Source: CAHJXF01 sp039936235
GTDB lineage: Bacteria; Pseudomonadota; Gammaproteobacteria; Burkholderiales; Burkholderiaceae_D
Length of the DNA: 56,885 nucleotides
Reading direction: 5' to 3'
NCBI GenBank assembly: GCA_039936235.1
Contig: JBDTIS010000091.1
Coordinates: 1-56,885 of the forward strand
Below, piece after piece: positions 24,809 through 33,507 of this stretch (position 1 is its first letter; each line of letters opens with the position of its first letter). The notes under the pieces were generated by a model, which was given only the letters and a program-made list of their open reading frames with translations, searched no databases and had not been told where the DNA came from. Position numbers and translations under genes: made by a program.

Positions 24809-25291
24809 CTACATCAGCAGCCCGTACGGCCGACCGGTTCGATCCATCTGCGCGACCGCGCGGTCCAGCGCGGCGTCGACCATGTCTGGGTCGGTCGGGA
24901 AGAGCTCCCACGGAATCTCCATCGTGTCGAGCATCGCCGGTGTGATCGGTCCCATCTGCGCATGCTGCGGTTCGTCAGGGGCGCTCGGCTGGCTGCGCCA
25001 CGTGACGATCAGCAGTTGCGGCAGGCGGAAGGTCCGGGTCAGCGACATCAGCGGGCGGACGGCATTGCCGAGTCCGGAATTCTGCATCATCGCGATGCCG
25101 CGGCGACCGCCGAGCGCGACGCCGGCGATCAGCGCGACGGCGTCGTCTTCGTTCGCGGCCGACACGTAATGCAGCGCCGGATCCTGCAGCACATAGTTGA
25201 TGAACGGCGTCAGGTAAGAGCGCGGCACACCTGCATACCGGTCGAAGCCGCGCGCCCGGGCGGTCTCGACGAATTGAGCGGCAGCGATCAT
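24809..25291 (-). pseudogene. Phosphonopyruvate decarboxylase, N-terminal half
   Basis: The ATG at 25291 starts MIAAAQFVETARARGFDRYAG, PRSYLTPFINYVLQ, the TPP-activating Glu48 in SAANEDDAVALIAG, and IAMMQNSGLGN: the PYR half of Ppd. The frame ends in TAG (24809-24811) after RPYGLLM, where normal enzymes continue into the PP domain that holds the thiamine diphosphate. That domain is deleted and PhnW sequence follows. The enzyme would convert phosphonopyruvate to phosphonoacetaldehyde, the irreversible pull of phosphonate synthesis. Non-functional. Confidence 0.82.
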
Positions 25292-25790
25292 CCCCCCGTC
25301 ATCCTGCCGAAGGCCCGGCGATCGGCGTCTGCTGGTAGCGAAGTCGCCGGCGCGGCGGAAATCTTCGAGGTCGTTTACGCCGCGCCAATGGCCGTGCACG
25401 TGCTGCACTCCGATGGATTCGCCCGCGTCGATCAGTGCGTCCAGCAGTGCGGGGAGATCGAGGGCATCGCAGTCCGCGCGCGCGCAGTGTCGCCAGCATC
25501 GCCTTCAGCCGCTCGCGACCCGGACCGCGGACGTACGGCAGACCGATCCATCGACCCTGCGGCGTCGCCGCCACGCGACGCTTCGGCGCACACGAGCCTG
25601 AGCAGGACCTTCTGTCCAAACAGGTCGCGATCGTCGGCCGACGAGCAGTACGCGAAGTCGCGGAAACTCGCCTTGACCGACGGCGACAGCGACGAATCGA
25701 CGACGACGCTGAACGCCACGTCGCTCTCGACGAGGTCGCGAAGGATGTCGCTGCGAAACAGCAGGTCGCAGTACGAGATCACGGTATCGC
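25292..25790 (-). pseudogene. PEP-mutase-associated nucleotidyltransferase domain, C-terminal remnant
   Basis: Pieces in at least two frames read DTVISYCDLLFRSDILRDLV, SVVVDSSLSPSVKASFRDFAYCSSADDR, GRWIGLPYVRG and VQHVHGHWRGVNDLEDFRRA, recognisable as the C-terminal part of the NTP-transferase domain often fused to phosphoenolpyruvate phosphomutase. The N-terminal part of this domain and the whole mutase domain are missing, replaced by the phosphatidyltransferase fragment joined at about 25790. The expected role was activation of aminoethylphosphonate as a CMP ester. A standalone nucleotidyltransferase origin is possible. Confidence 0.7.
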
Positions 25791-26208
25791 CCGCAGAAGA
25801 TCGCCGCGACCGCCAGCCCGGCAACCGCGCCGAGTACCACCGGCGGAACCATCATCTCCACGCCGTCGGCGTCGATACCGGCGCCGATGCAGGTGAACAG
25901 CAGCACCGTGACGACCGCATCGCACGCGAGATCGTAGAAGTGGCCGAAGCGGCTGGTCTTGCCGCTGATGCGAGCGAGTTCGCCGTCGGTGTGATCTACG
26001 AAGTTCGACAGCACGATCAGCAGCGCGCCGACGTTGGACCACCTTTAGCCGCCATGCGCGAGGCACGCTGCGCCGGCCAGGCCGATCGCGAGCCGCAGCG
26101 TGGTCAGATGATTCGGCGTGACGCGCGTGTCTTGAGTGGCGTGACCAGCCAGCGGGCGAGTCGCCCGTCCCAGGCGCCGGGCGGCAGCGGTACAGTGCGC
26201 TGCGTCAT
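25791..26208 (-). pseudogene. CDP-alcohol phosphatidyltransferase, N-terminal remnant
   Basis: The ATG at 26208 starts TQRTVPLPPGAWDGRLARWL, a frameshift follows near 26130, then DTRVTPNHLTTLRLAIGLAGAACLAHGG, an in-frame TAA (26045-26047), and FVDHTDGELARISGKTSRFGHFYDLACDAVV. The last segment is the CDP-alcohol phosphatidyltransferase signature DG-x2-AR-x8-G-x3-D-x3-D in near-standard form. Two further membrane helices follow before the sequence fuses to the nucleotidyltransferase piece. An intact enzyme would move an activated head group onto a lipid alcohol, so the module probably made a phosphonolipid. Confidence 0.8.
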
Positions 26209-26221
26209 CGGGAAAACGGGA

Positions 26222-28933
26222 TCATGAAAGGGCGGGTTGCGCGTCCGGAGGTGGCGGTCCGAGCAGCGCCGGCAGCACCAGCAGCGCGGCTGCCAGCGTA
26301 CACGCCAGCGACAGCGCGAGCAGCTTGCCCATGCTCGCCGTGCCCGGATGGCTCGACAGCCACAGGCTGCCGAAGGCCGTCGCGGTCGTCAATGCACTGA
26401 AGATCACCGCGCGCGCCAGGCTCGTCTGCAGCAGGTTGGCCACCCCGTGCCGCCATGCGATCACGAAGTAGATGTTGAACGCGACGCCGATGCCGAACAG
26501 CAGCGGCAGCGCGATGATGTTCTCGTAGTTCAGCGGGATTCGCAGGACGACGCAGAAGCCCAGTGTCACGATTCCGCCGAGCAGCAGCGAGGCGAGCGTG
26601 ATCGCGACGTCGCGAGTCCGACGCAGCACGACCACCAGCAGCAGCGTGATCGCGATCAGCGCCCAGACCCCTGCCTGGATGAAGGCGTGGACGATCGTGA
26701 CAGCCGACTCCTGGATCGAGATCGGCGTGCCGGTCGCATCGGGCGCGATGGTGCGGACCGCCGCGATGAAGCGACGGAGCACGTCGTCCTCGTTCGCACC
26801 CGGCCCCGACGCTCCAGTTTCGCGCGGATAGACCTCGATGCGCGCACGGCCGTCCGCTGTGGTCCAGTCCCTCGTCAGATCCTCAGGCAGCGACGCGACC
26901 GTCACCGGCGCGGCCTGCAGGGCGGATCGCAGTTGGGACAGCGTTGTTTGCAGACCGGGAAGCAGCGCGCGTTCGAGCGCCTGTCGTCCCGCGATCGGAC
27001 CCCCGGCGATCGCGTCGAGTGCATGCCCGACACGCGTCGCATCGGCCGCAGCGGCATTCTGTGGATCCTTCGACGCAGCGTCCTGCAGTGCGCGTGCGCC
27101 ATCACGGATCGCCTGCACGGTCTGCGCATCGTCCGGCGCCGGCTTCACGGCGGCCGGGTTCAGCGTCGGGTCGAGCAGCGCCGTGGCGTCGCCGATGATC
27201 GCGAGCTTCGGCGCCTGATCCTCCGGGACGAAGCTCGCGAGCGTCAGCACCTGCGACACCTCGGGCAATGCGGACAGGCGCTTCGCGATCGTCTTCGCCG
27301 CGTCTAGGTTCGGCGCGAGGACGTCGATGGTGTTCGGCGTGGTCTGCGGATTGCGCGACAGGTCGAGGATGGTGGCGACGGCCTCGCTGGTGCTGCTGCG
27401 CAGATTCAGCGGATCGAAGTCGAAGCGTACCCACGGCAGCAGCGCGAGACCGCCGACGGCCACGATACCGGCGCCGATCAGCACCCGACGTCGATGCGCG
27501 GCGATGAAGCGATCGACGCCCGCCAGCGCGCGGAAGTGCATGCCTTCGGCCATCCCGCCGACCCGCAGCAGGCGCAGCAGCGCGGGCAGCAACGTGACGC
27601 TGGATACGAACGCGATCAGCATCCCGATGCCGGCGATCACGCCCAGTTCCGACACGCCACGATAGTCGGTGGGCTCGAACGCGAAGAAGCCTGCGGCGAT
27701 CGCGACGGCCGCCAGCAACAGCGACGCGCCGACCTGCCGCGCCGCGCTGCCGGATGCGTGGACACCGTCGCCGGGGCCTGTTGCATGCGCGCGGAACGAC
27801 ACCGCGTACTGGATGCCGAAGTCGACGCCGAGACCGACGAACAGCACCGCGAACGCGACCGAGAGCAGGTTCAGTGCACCGTAGATCGTCAGGCCGATCG
27901 CCGCCGTCACGACGAGGCCGACCACCAGGCTCGCGACGATCGCGACGACGGCGCGGCCCGAACGGACCGCGAGCCACAGCATGACGACCAGCGCGATCAG
28001 CATCACGGCGGCGTTGCGGCCGGCGTGGTCCTCGAGCGTGACGAACTCCTCGTCGGCCATCGGAACACCGCCGGTCAGGCGCAAGCGGACGCCATGTGCG
28101 GCATCGAGTCCGGCGCTCTTCGCGGTGGCGCGGATGAAGTCCGTCGCGCGCTGACCCGGCTGCAGCGCCGAGAAGTCGAGCACCGGCTGCACGAGGATGA
28201 AGCGTCGCAACTCGCGCGGATCGGCCGCTCGGCCGCCGAGCATCGATCGCCACGACAGCGCCTGCGGTTTGCCGGCCTGCACGCTTTCAAGCGTCACCGC
28301 GAGTGCGGCCAGACCGGGGCGCAACAGGTCGAGCTTCGCTTCGCCGCGATTCACGCCTTCGAGCGCGAGCTGTAGCGTATCCATCAGGCCGCGCACCGTC
28401 GGGTCGGCCGCGAGCGTACCCAGGACGGGTTGCGCGGAGATGAGCTGGTCGACGGTCTTCGCGAGTGCGTCCGCGTCGAGGAACAGCAAGCCGTTCTTTG
28501 CGAAGAACGGACCCCCGTCGGGACGGTGCACGCGATGCAGCAGATCGGTGTTCTCAGCCAGCTTCGCGGTCAGCGTCGCGCTGGCCCGCTCGGCGATCTC
28601 GGGCGTCGCGCCGTCGATCACGATGGCGATCAGATCCGTGCGTTGCGGGAACGCCGCGTCGAAGGCCGCGCTGCGCTGGCGCCACGCAACGTCGGCCGCG
28701 ATCAGCTTCGCGCTGTCGGTGTCGATCGCGATGTTGTGCACGACATGCGTGATCGCGGCCGCGGCCAGCAGCACGGCGACGCCGACGACGATCCACGGCC
28801 GGCGCGCGCTCGCCGTGGCGGCCGCGACGATCCACCCGCGCAGGCGCGCTGCGGACTCGTCTTCCTGTGGCTTAGTACCGGATCTCGCGATGGCCAAGCG
28901 ACTGCATCCCGCTCTGTGTGGAATCGTGCGCAT
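26222..28933 (-). CDS. hpnN: Hopanoid RND transporter HpnN
   Basis: 903-residue MMPL/RND-type inner-membrane protein. TM1 is about 46-66, a large periplasmic domain follows, then helices 2-6 (VMLIALVVMLWLAV ... LGVIAGIGMLIAFVSSVTLLPALL), a second periplasmic domain and helices 8-12 near the C-terminus. The GLGVDFGIQYAVSF stretch is the conserved RND helix-4 segment. HpnN moves hopanoids to the outer membrane in organisms studied. It begins at an ATG (28931-28933) and ends 14 bases before the phosphatidyltransferase remnant, with which it was probably co-transcribed. No break seen. Confidence 0.92.
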   Translation of the reverse strand: MRTIPHRAGCSRLAIARSGTKPQEDESAARLRGWIVAAATASARRPWIVVGVAVLLAAAAITHVVHNIAIDTDSAKLIAADVAWRQRSAAFDAAFPQRTDLIAIVIDGATPEIAERASATLTAKLAENTDLLHRVHRPDGGPFFAKNGLLFLDADALAKTVDQLISAQPVLGTLAADPTVRGLMDTLQLALEGVNRGEAKLDLLRPGLAALAVTLESVQAGKPQALSWRSMLGGRAADPRELRRFILVQPVLDFSALQPGQRATDFIRATAKSAGLDAAHGVRLRLTGGVPMADEEFVTLEDHAGRNAAVMLIALVVMLWLAVRSGRAVVAIVASLVVGLVVTAAIGLTIYGALNLLSVAFAVLFVGLGVDFGIQYAVSFRAHATGPGDGVHASGSAARQVGASLLLAAVAIAAGFFAFEPTDYRGVSELGVIAGIGMLIAFVSSVTLLPALLRLLRVGGMAEGMHFRALAGVDRFIAAHRRRVLIGAGIVAVGGLALLPWVRFDFDPLNLRSSTSEAVATILDLSRNPQTTPNTIDVLAPNLDAAKTIAKRLSALPEVSQVLTLASFVPEDQAPKLAIIGDATALLDPTLNPAAVKPAPDDAQTVQAIRDGARALQDAASKDPQNAAAADATRVGHALDAIAGGPIAGRQALERALLPGLQTTLSQLRSALQAAPVTVASLPEDLTRDWTTADGRARIEVYPRETGASGPGANEDDVLRRFIAAVRTIAPDATGTPISIQESAVTIVHAFIQAGVWALIAITLLLVVVLRRTRDVAITLASLLLGGIVTLGFCVVLRIPLNYENIIALPLLFGIGVAFNIYFVIAWRHGVANLLQTSLARAVIFSALTTATAFGSLWLSSHPGTASMGKLLALSLACTLAAALLVLPALLGPPPPDAQPALS

Positions 28934-29099
28934 TCGAACGTTGTGCGCGATCGTCCGTCTGTATCACGACCGGCGTCGAATGGGGCGGCATGATAATGGA
29001 GATACGAAGCGAGAAGCGACCGTTCGGCCGTGCCTTGGCAAGGAATTCCGGGCACGGTTATGCTCCTGCTCGGGATCACCGGTCAACGACGAGGTCAAC

Positions 29100-29649
29100 A
29101 TGCAGGTGCTGCTTGCCGAGCCGCGCGGTTTTTGTGCGGCGTGCTTCGTGCAATCGAGATCGTCGAAGGCGCAGTGGTGAAATTCGGTGCGCAGATCTAT
29201 TTGCGCGATGAGATCGTCGACAACCATCATGTGGTGCAGGCGCTGCAGGCGAAAGGTGCGCGCTTCGTCGACGAGCTCGACGAGGTGCGACGCAGAATCG
29301 GCAATCCGCGTTGCGCGAACCCTCGAGGCAGGTCGACGTGATCCTGGTGGTGGGTGCGACCACCAGTTCGAACACAAATCGCCGGGTCGGGATCGGGGTG
29401 GAGGCAGGCGTGCGCAGTTATCTGCTCGCCGACGGCTACGAACTCGAGCCGGGGTGGGTGCAGGGAGCGCAGACCGTCGGCATCATGGCCGGGGCGGCGG
29501 CGCCGGAGACGCAGGTGCAGGGCGTGATCACTGCATTGCGGCGGCTCGGCCCCGTCGAGGTATCGACGCCGCCGAGCGGCCAGGAAAAAGGGGAGTTCCG
29601 CCTTCCGGCGGCGCTCGTGGAAAACAGCGTCGCGCTGTCGCATAGCTAA
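29100..29649 (+). pseudogene. ispH: ispH (lytB) paralogue with internal deletion and frameshift
   Basis: The ATG at 29100 gives MQVLLAEPRGFCA, with the first cluster Cys12. A missing base at about 29135 shifts to RAIEIVEGAVVKFG and YLRDEIVDNHHVVQALQAKGARFVDELDEV. The protein then jumps (near 29292) to QNRQSALREPSRQVDVILVVGATTSSN and the normal C-terminus. About 130 residues are lost, with the other two Fe-S Cys. IspH makes isopentenyl diphosphate in the MEP route; a copy beside hpnH is common in hopanoid loci and would boost isoprenoid supply. IspH is essential, so an intact copy must be elsewhere. Confidence 0.85.
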
Positions 29650-29673
29650 ATTCGAAGCAAGGCGGTTCATCTC

Positions 29674-30831
29674 ATGGCAATTCCTTTCGTCCAGAAGGCC
29701 CGCGTCGGCGCCTATCTCTTTCGCCAGCAGGTCACGCGCACGAAGCGTTATCCGCTGGTGCTGATGCTCGAGCCGCTGTTCCGCTGCAACCTCGCTTGCG
29801 CAGGTTGCGGGAAGATCGACTATCCCGACGAGATCCTCAACCAGCGACTGTCGTACGAACAGTGCATGGCCGCGATCGACGAATGCGGCGCGCCGATGGT
29901 GTCGATCGCCGGCGGTGAACCGCTCCTGCATCGCGACATGCCGAAGATCGTCCAGGGCTACATCGCGAAGAAGAAGTTCGTCATCCTCTGCACTAACGCG
30001 CTGCTGCTGAAGAAGAAGATCGACGACTACGCGCCGTCGCCGTACTTCACATGGTCGATCCACCTCGACGGCGACCAGCAGATGCACGACAAGTCGGTCT
30101 GCCTCGACGGCGTGTTCGATACCGCGCGCGAAGCGATCCTGCTGGCCAGGAGTAAAGGCTTTCGCACGCAGATCAATTGCACCGTGTTCGACGGCGCCGA
30201 TCCTGCGCGTCTCGCCGCCTTCTTCGACGACATGAAGGCGATCGGGCTCGACGGCATCACCGTGTCGCCGGGCTACTCGTACGAGCGCGCGCCGGACCAG
30301 CAGCATTTCCTCAATCGCGAGAAGACCAAGCGCTTCTTCCGCGACGTGCTCGGCCGCGGCAACGGCGGCAAGGACTGGGAATTCACGAACTCGCCGCTGT
30401 TCATGGACTTCCTTGCCGGCAATCGCGCCTACGAATGCACGCCGTGGTCGATGCCGGCACGCACGGTGTTCGGCTGGCAGAAGCCGTGCTACCTGCTCGG
30501 CGAAGGCTATACGAAGACCTTCCGCGAATTGATGGACGACACGGACTGGGATGCCTACGGCGTCGGCAAGTACGAGAAGTGCGCGGACTGCATGGTCCAC
30601 TGCGGCTTCGAGGGCACGGCGGTGCAGGACACCGTCCTGCATCCGTGGAAGGCGCTCGGCGTCGCCATGCGCGGCGTGAAGACCACCGGCGCGATGGCCA
30701 GGGACATCCCGCGCATCAACGAGCGGAAGGCGAACTACGTGTTCTCAGACCACGTCGACAAGAAGCTGATCGAGATCAAGGTAGCCAAGTCCACGTCCAA
30801 GCGCACGTCGGCCATCACCGAGGCTGCGTAA
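29674..30831 (+). CDS. hpnH: Hopanoid radical SAM enzyme HpnH (adenosylhopane synthase)
   Basis: 385 residues. Radical SAM cluster motif CxxxCxxC at Cys38, Cys42 and Cys45 (FRCNLACAGCGK), the SAM-binding SIAGGEPLLH, and C-terminal Cys in CADCMVHCGFEG. HpnH couples the 5'-deoxyadenosyl radical to hopene to give adenosylhopane, the first step of side-chain extension. Full length, 24 bases after the ruined ispH on the same strand. Its last 87 bases overlap, tail to tail, an elongated hpnG. Confidence 0.95.
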   Translation: MAIPFVQKARVGAYLFRQQVTRTKRYPLVLMLEPLFRCNLACAGCGKIDYPDEILNQRLSYEQCMAAIDECGAPMVSIAGGEPLLHRDMPKIVQGYIAKKKFVILCTNALLLKKKIDDYAPSPYFTWSIHLDGDQQMHDKSVCLDGVFDTAREAILLARSKGFRTQINCTVFDGADPARLAAFFDDMKAIGLDGITVSPGYSYERAPDQQHFLNREKTKRFFRDVLGRGNGGKDWEFTNSPLFMDFLAGNRAYECTPWSMPARTVFGWQKPCYLLGEGYTKTFRELMDDTDWDAYGVGKYEKCADCMVHCGFEGTAVQDTVLHPWKALGVAMRGVKTTGAMARDIPRINERKANYVFSDHVDKKLIEIKVAKSTSKRTSAITEAA

Positions 30832-31455
30832 CGCGCGCTGCGCGTCGCGGCCGATCCGCAGCAGTTGCGGTAGTTGCGAAGGCTGCCTTGCGATAGCCAG
30901 CAGGACGGCCGGCAGGTCCACCGTCCCGTCGGCGCGCATCGCGATGGTGGCTGCCGGCGGAAGCGATCGAGCGACGGGATCCGCAATCGCCCGCAACGCC
31001 GCGAACGGCAGTCGATGCTGTGCGGCAATGCGCGCGGCGATCTCCGACTCCATGTCGACCGCCCAGGCCCCACTGCGTACCTGCAGCAGCCGTTTCGCCG
31101 CGGGATCCGTGACGATCACGTCGCTGCCAGCAATCGGTGCAGTGCTCGAATGCGGCAGGCGGGTGCGGATTGCCCGTACCCACGCCGCATCGACCGGCCA
31201 AGTTCGAACCGGCCCGACGATGCCAGTCGCGATGACCAGCGCGCCGGGCTGCAACGATGGATCCAGTGCCCCGGCGACACCGAAGCTGATGATGGCGACC
31301 ACACCGGCCGCGACCTCGCGTTCGATCGCCATCGCGAGCGCTTCGGAACGTCCACCCCCGACGACGGTACGTACCCCCGCTTGGCCGGCGAGCCGCGCCT
31401 CGACGGCCAGCCCGCAGACGGCCAGCACCGCGCCGGACGCATCCGGCACGCGCAT
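30745..31455 (-). CDS. hpnG: Hopanoid phosphorylase HpnG
   Basis: 236 residues of the nucleoside phosphorylase fold: VVGGGRSEALAMAIERE, SFGVAGALDPSLQPG and the ribose-binding VDMESE (133-138). HpnG removes adenine from adenosylhopane to give ribosylhopane phosphate, the step after HpnH. The start shares one base with the shc stop (TGATG), so the two are coupled. After about residue 210 the C-terminus (GDGRRALGRGLGYLDLDQLL) is translated antisense from the hpnH end, which suggests the original stop was lost and the frame now runs on for 87 bases. Confidence 0.9.
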   Translation of the reverse strand: MRVPDASGAVLAVCGLAVEARLAGQAGVRTVVGGGRSEALAMAIEREVAAGVVAIISFGVAGALDPSLQPGALVIATGIVGPVRTWPVDAAWVRAIRTRLPHSSTAPIAGSDVIVTDPAAKRLLQVRSGAWAVDMESEIAARIAAQHRLPFAALRAIADPVARSLPPAATIAMRADGTVDLPAVLLAIARQPSQLPQLLRIGRDAQRALRSLGDGRRALGRGLGYLDLDQLLVDVV

Positions 31456-33470
31456 CACAAGCCGAAGTGCGGCGCCGTCCGCGAACGCTTGAGTCTGCGA
31501 TAACGCGCGAGCGCCCACAGGGGGAAGAACTTCGGATAGCCGTGGTAGCGCAGGTAGAACACGCGCGGGAAGCCGGTCGCCGTGAAATGCGCCTCGGACC
31601 AGAACCCGTCCGCCTGCTGCGTCTCGACCAGGTAGTCGATGCCGCGTTCGAGCGCCGGGTTGTCGAGCTCGCCCGCGGCCATCAGCGCGAGGATCGCCCA
31701 AGCGGTCTGTGAGGCCGTGCTCGGCGCGGCCTGATGTCCATCGGCCTCGAGTTCGTAGCTGCTGGTCTCCTCGCCCCAGCCGCCGTCGGCGTTCTGGATC
31801 GCCAGCAGCCAGCCCACCGCGCGCAGCGTCTCGATCGACGCGATGTCGACGCCTGCCGCCTGGAATGCGCTCAACACGGACCAGGTTCCGTAGACGTAGT
31901 TCATGCCCCAGCGGCCGTACCAGCTGCCGTCGGCGCGTTGCTCGCGGCGCAGGAAGCGCAGCCCGCGTTCCAGCGCGTCGCGGTCGGCCGGCCGGCCCAT
32001 CTGCGCGAGCATGCCGACACAGCGCGCCGTCACGTCCGATGTCGGCGGGTCGAGCAGAGCGCCATGGTCGGCGAACGGGATGTTGTTCAGATATTCGCCG
32101 GTGTTGTCCGCATCGAACGCGCCCCAGCCGCCATTGCGGCTCTGCAGCCCGATCACCCATTCGCTGCCGCGCTCGATCGCCTCGTCGAACGCGTCGGACT
32201 TGCGCTCGCCGAGGCGCGCCGAACGATGCATCGCGAGCACGACGGCCGCGGTGTCGTCGAGATCGGGATAGTGCGGGTTCTCGTACTGGAAGGCCCATCC
32301 GCCCGGCCGCACGTCCGGCCGGTTGATCGCCCAGTCGCCCTTCACGTCGAGGATCTGGCGCGCCTTCAGCCAGTGCAGCCCGCGATCGGCGCTCGCCTGT
32401 GCCGCGGGTTCCGCGACTTCGAGCAGCGCATGCGCGACCAGCGCGGTGTCCCACACCGGCGAGACGCAAGGTTGGCAATAGGCCTCGTCGGTCGCGACGA
32501 TCAGCAGCCGGTCGATCGCGTTGCGAGCTGTCACGTAGTCGGGATGATCGTGCGCATAGCCGAGTGCGTCGAACATCATCACCGTATTCGCCATCGCCGG
32601 GAAGATGGCGCCCAGCCCCGAGTCGCCGTTGAGGCGCTCGTGGACGAATGCCACCGCGCGGTCGATCGCACGACGACGGATCGCGCGCGGGAACGCCGGC
32701 TCCGCGATCCGCAGCATCGCGTCTATCGTCGCGAACATCCCGTACCAGACCTGCGACTGATGCAGGGCACGGCTCGGGCGCCCCACCTCGGCCGGGTCGC
32801 TGATGAACAGCTCGTCGACGCGGATGTGGCGCGGGTTGCGCGCGACCGGCTTCAAGGCCTGCAGCACCAGCAGCGGGACGAGCACGGTCCGGCCCCAGTA
32901 CGAGATCCGAGACAGGTGCAGCGGGAAGCGGCGCGGCATGAACATGATCTCGACCGGTGTGACCGGCACCGCCGCCCACGACAGCGCGCCGAACAGCGCC
33001 AGCAGGATCCGCGTGAACACGTTGACCGACTCCGCGCCACCGTTCGCGAGGATCGCCTCGCGTGCCTCGACCATGTGCGGCGCCGATGGCAGGTCGCCGA
33101 TCGCCTTCAGAGCGAAGTAGGCCTTGACGCTCGCGCTCATGTTGAAGACGCCGGCGTGATGCAGCGGCCAGCCGCCACCCGGCAGCCGGATGCGACGCAG
33201 GTAGGCCGCGATGCGGCGCTCCATCGCCGACTCGGGCTCGCCGAGGAAGTGCGTGAGCAACACGTATTCGGCAGGAATGGTCGCGTCGGCTTCGAGTTCG
33301 AACACCCAGTGCCCGTCGTCGCGTTGCAGTGCGAGCAGCGCGTCGGTGGCGCGCGCGATGGTCGCATCGATGCCCGCTTGCGGGCCGCTCGCAGGCGGTG
33401 TCTCGGTGGCGTCGAATAGTCCCGCGACGATGTCGGGCGGCGGCTCAAGAACTCGGTTCAGTTGCTGCAT
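31455..33470 (-). CDS. shc: Squalene-hopene cyclase
   Basis: 671 residues, full-length class II triterpene cyclase on the inner-membrane surface. The protonating motif is DLDDTA at 403-408 (DXDD). Several QW repeats are visible (QRDDGHWVFE, QSRNGGWGAF, QRADGSWYGRWG, QNADGGWGEE, QQADGFW), as is GVFNMSASVKAYFALK near the N-terminus. It folds squalene into hopene/hopanol. The gene lies 37 bases after hpnB, is coupled to hpnG by one shared base, and shows no break. Confidence 0.97.
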   Translation of the reverse strand: MQQLNRVLEPPPDIVAGLFDATETPPASGPQAGIDATIARATDALLALQRDDGHWVFELEADATIPAEYVLLTHFLGEPESAMERRIAAYLRRIRLPGGGWPLHHAGVFNMSASVKAYFALKAIGDLPSAPHMVEAREAILANGGAESVNVFTRILLALFGALSWAAVPVTPVEIMFMPRRFPLHLSRISYWGRTVLVPLLVLQALKPVARNPRHIRVDELFISDPAEVGRPSRALHQSQVWYGMFATIDAMLRIAEPAFPRAIRRRAIDRAVAFVHERLNGDSGLGAIFPAMANTVMMFDALGYAHDHPDYVTARNAIDRLLIVATDEAYCQPCVSPVWDTALVAHALLEVAEPAAQASADRGLHWLKARQILDVKGDWAINRPDVRPGGWAFQYENPHYPDLDDTAAVVLAMHRSARLGERKSDAFDEAIERGSEWVIGLQSRNGGWGAFDADNTGEYLNNIPFADHGALLDPPTSDVTARCVGMLAQMGRPADRDALERGLRFLRREQRADGSWYGRWGMNYVYGTWSVLSAFQAAGVDIASIETLRAVGWLLAIQNADGGWGEETSSYELEADGHQAAPSTASQTAWAILALMAAGELDNPALERGIDYLVETQQADGFWSEAHFTATGFPRVFYLRYHGYPKFFPLWALARYRRLKRSRTAPHFGL

Positions 33471-33507
33471 GCACTCTGTCTGGTTTCTTCATTCGTCCAT
33501 CGCACGA

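Noticed and set aside
31734..33419. 561-residue open frame opposite squalene-hopene cyclase
   Set aside because: Composition is that of a codon-position shadow (Arg, Val, Asp rich) and shc is unmistakable on the other strand.
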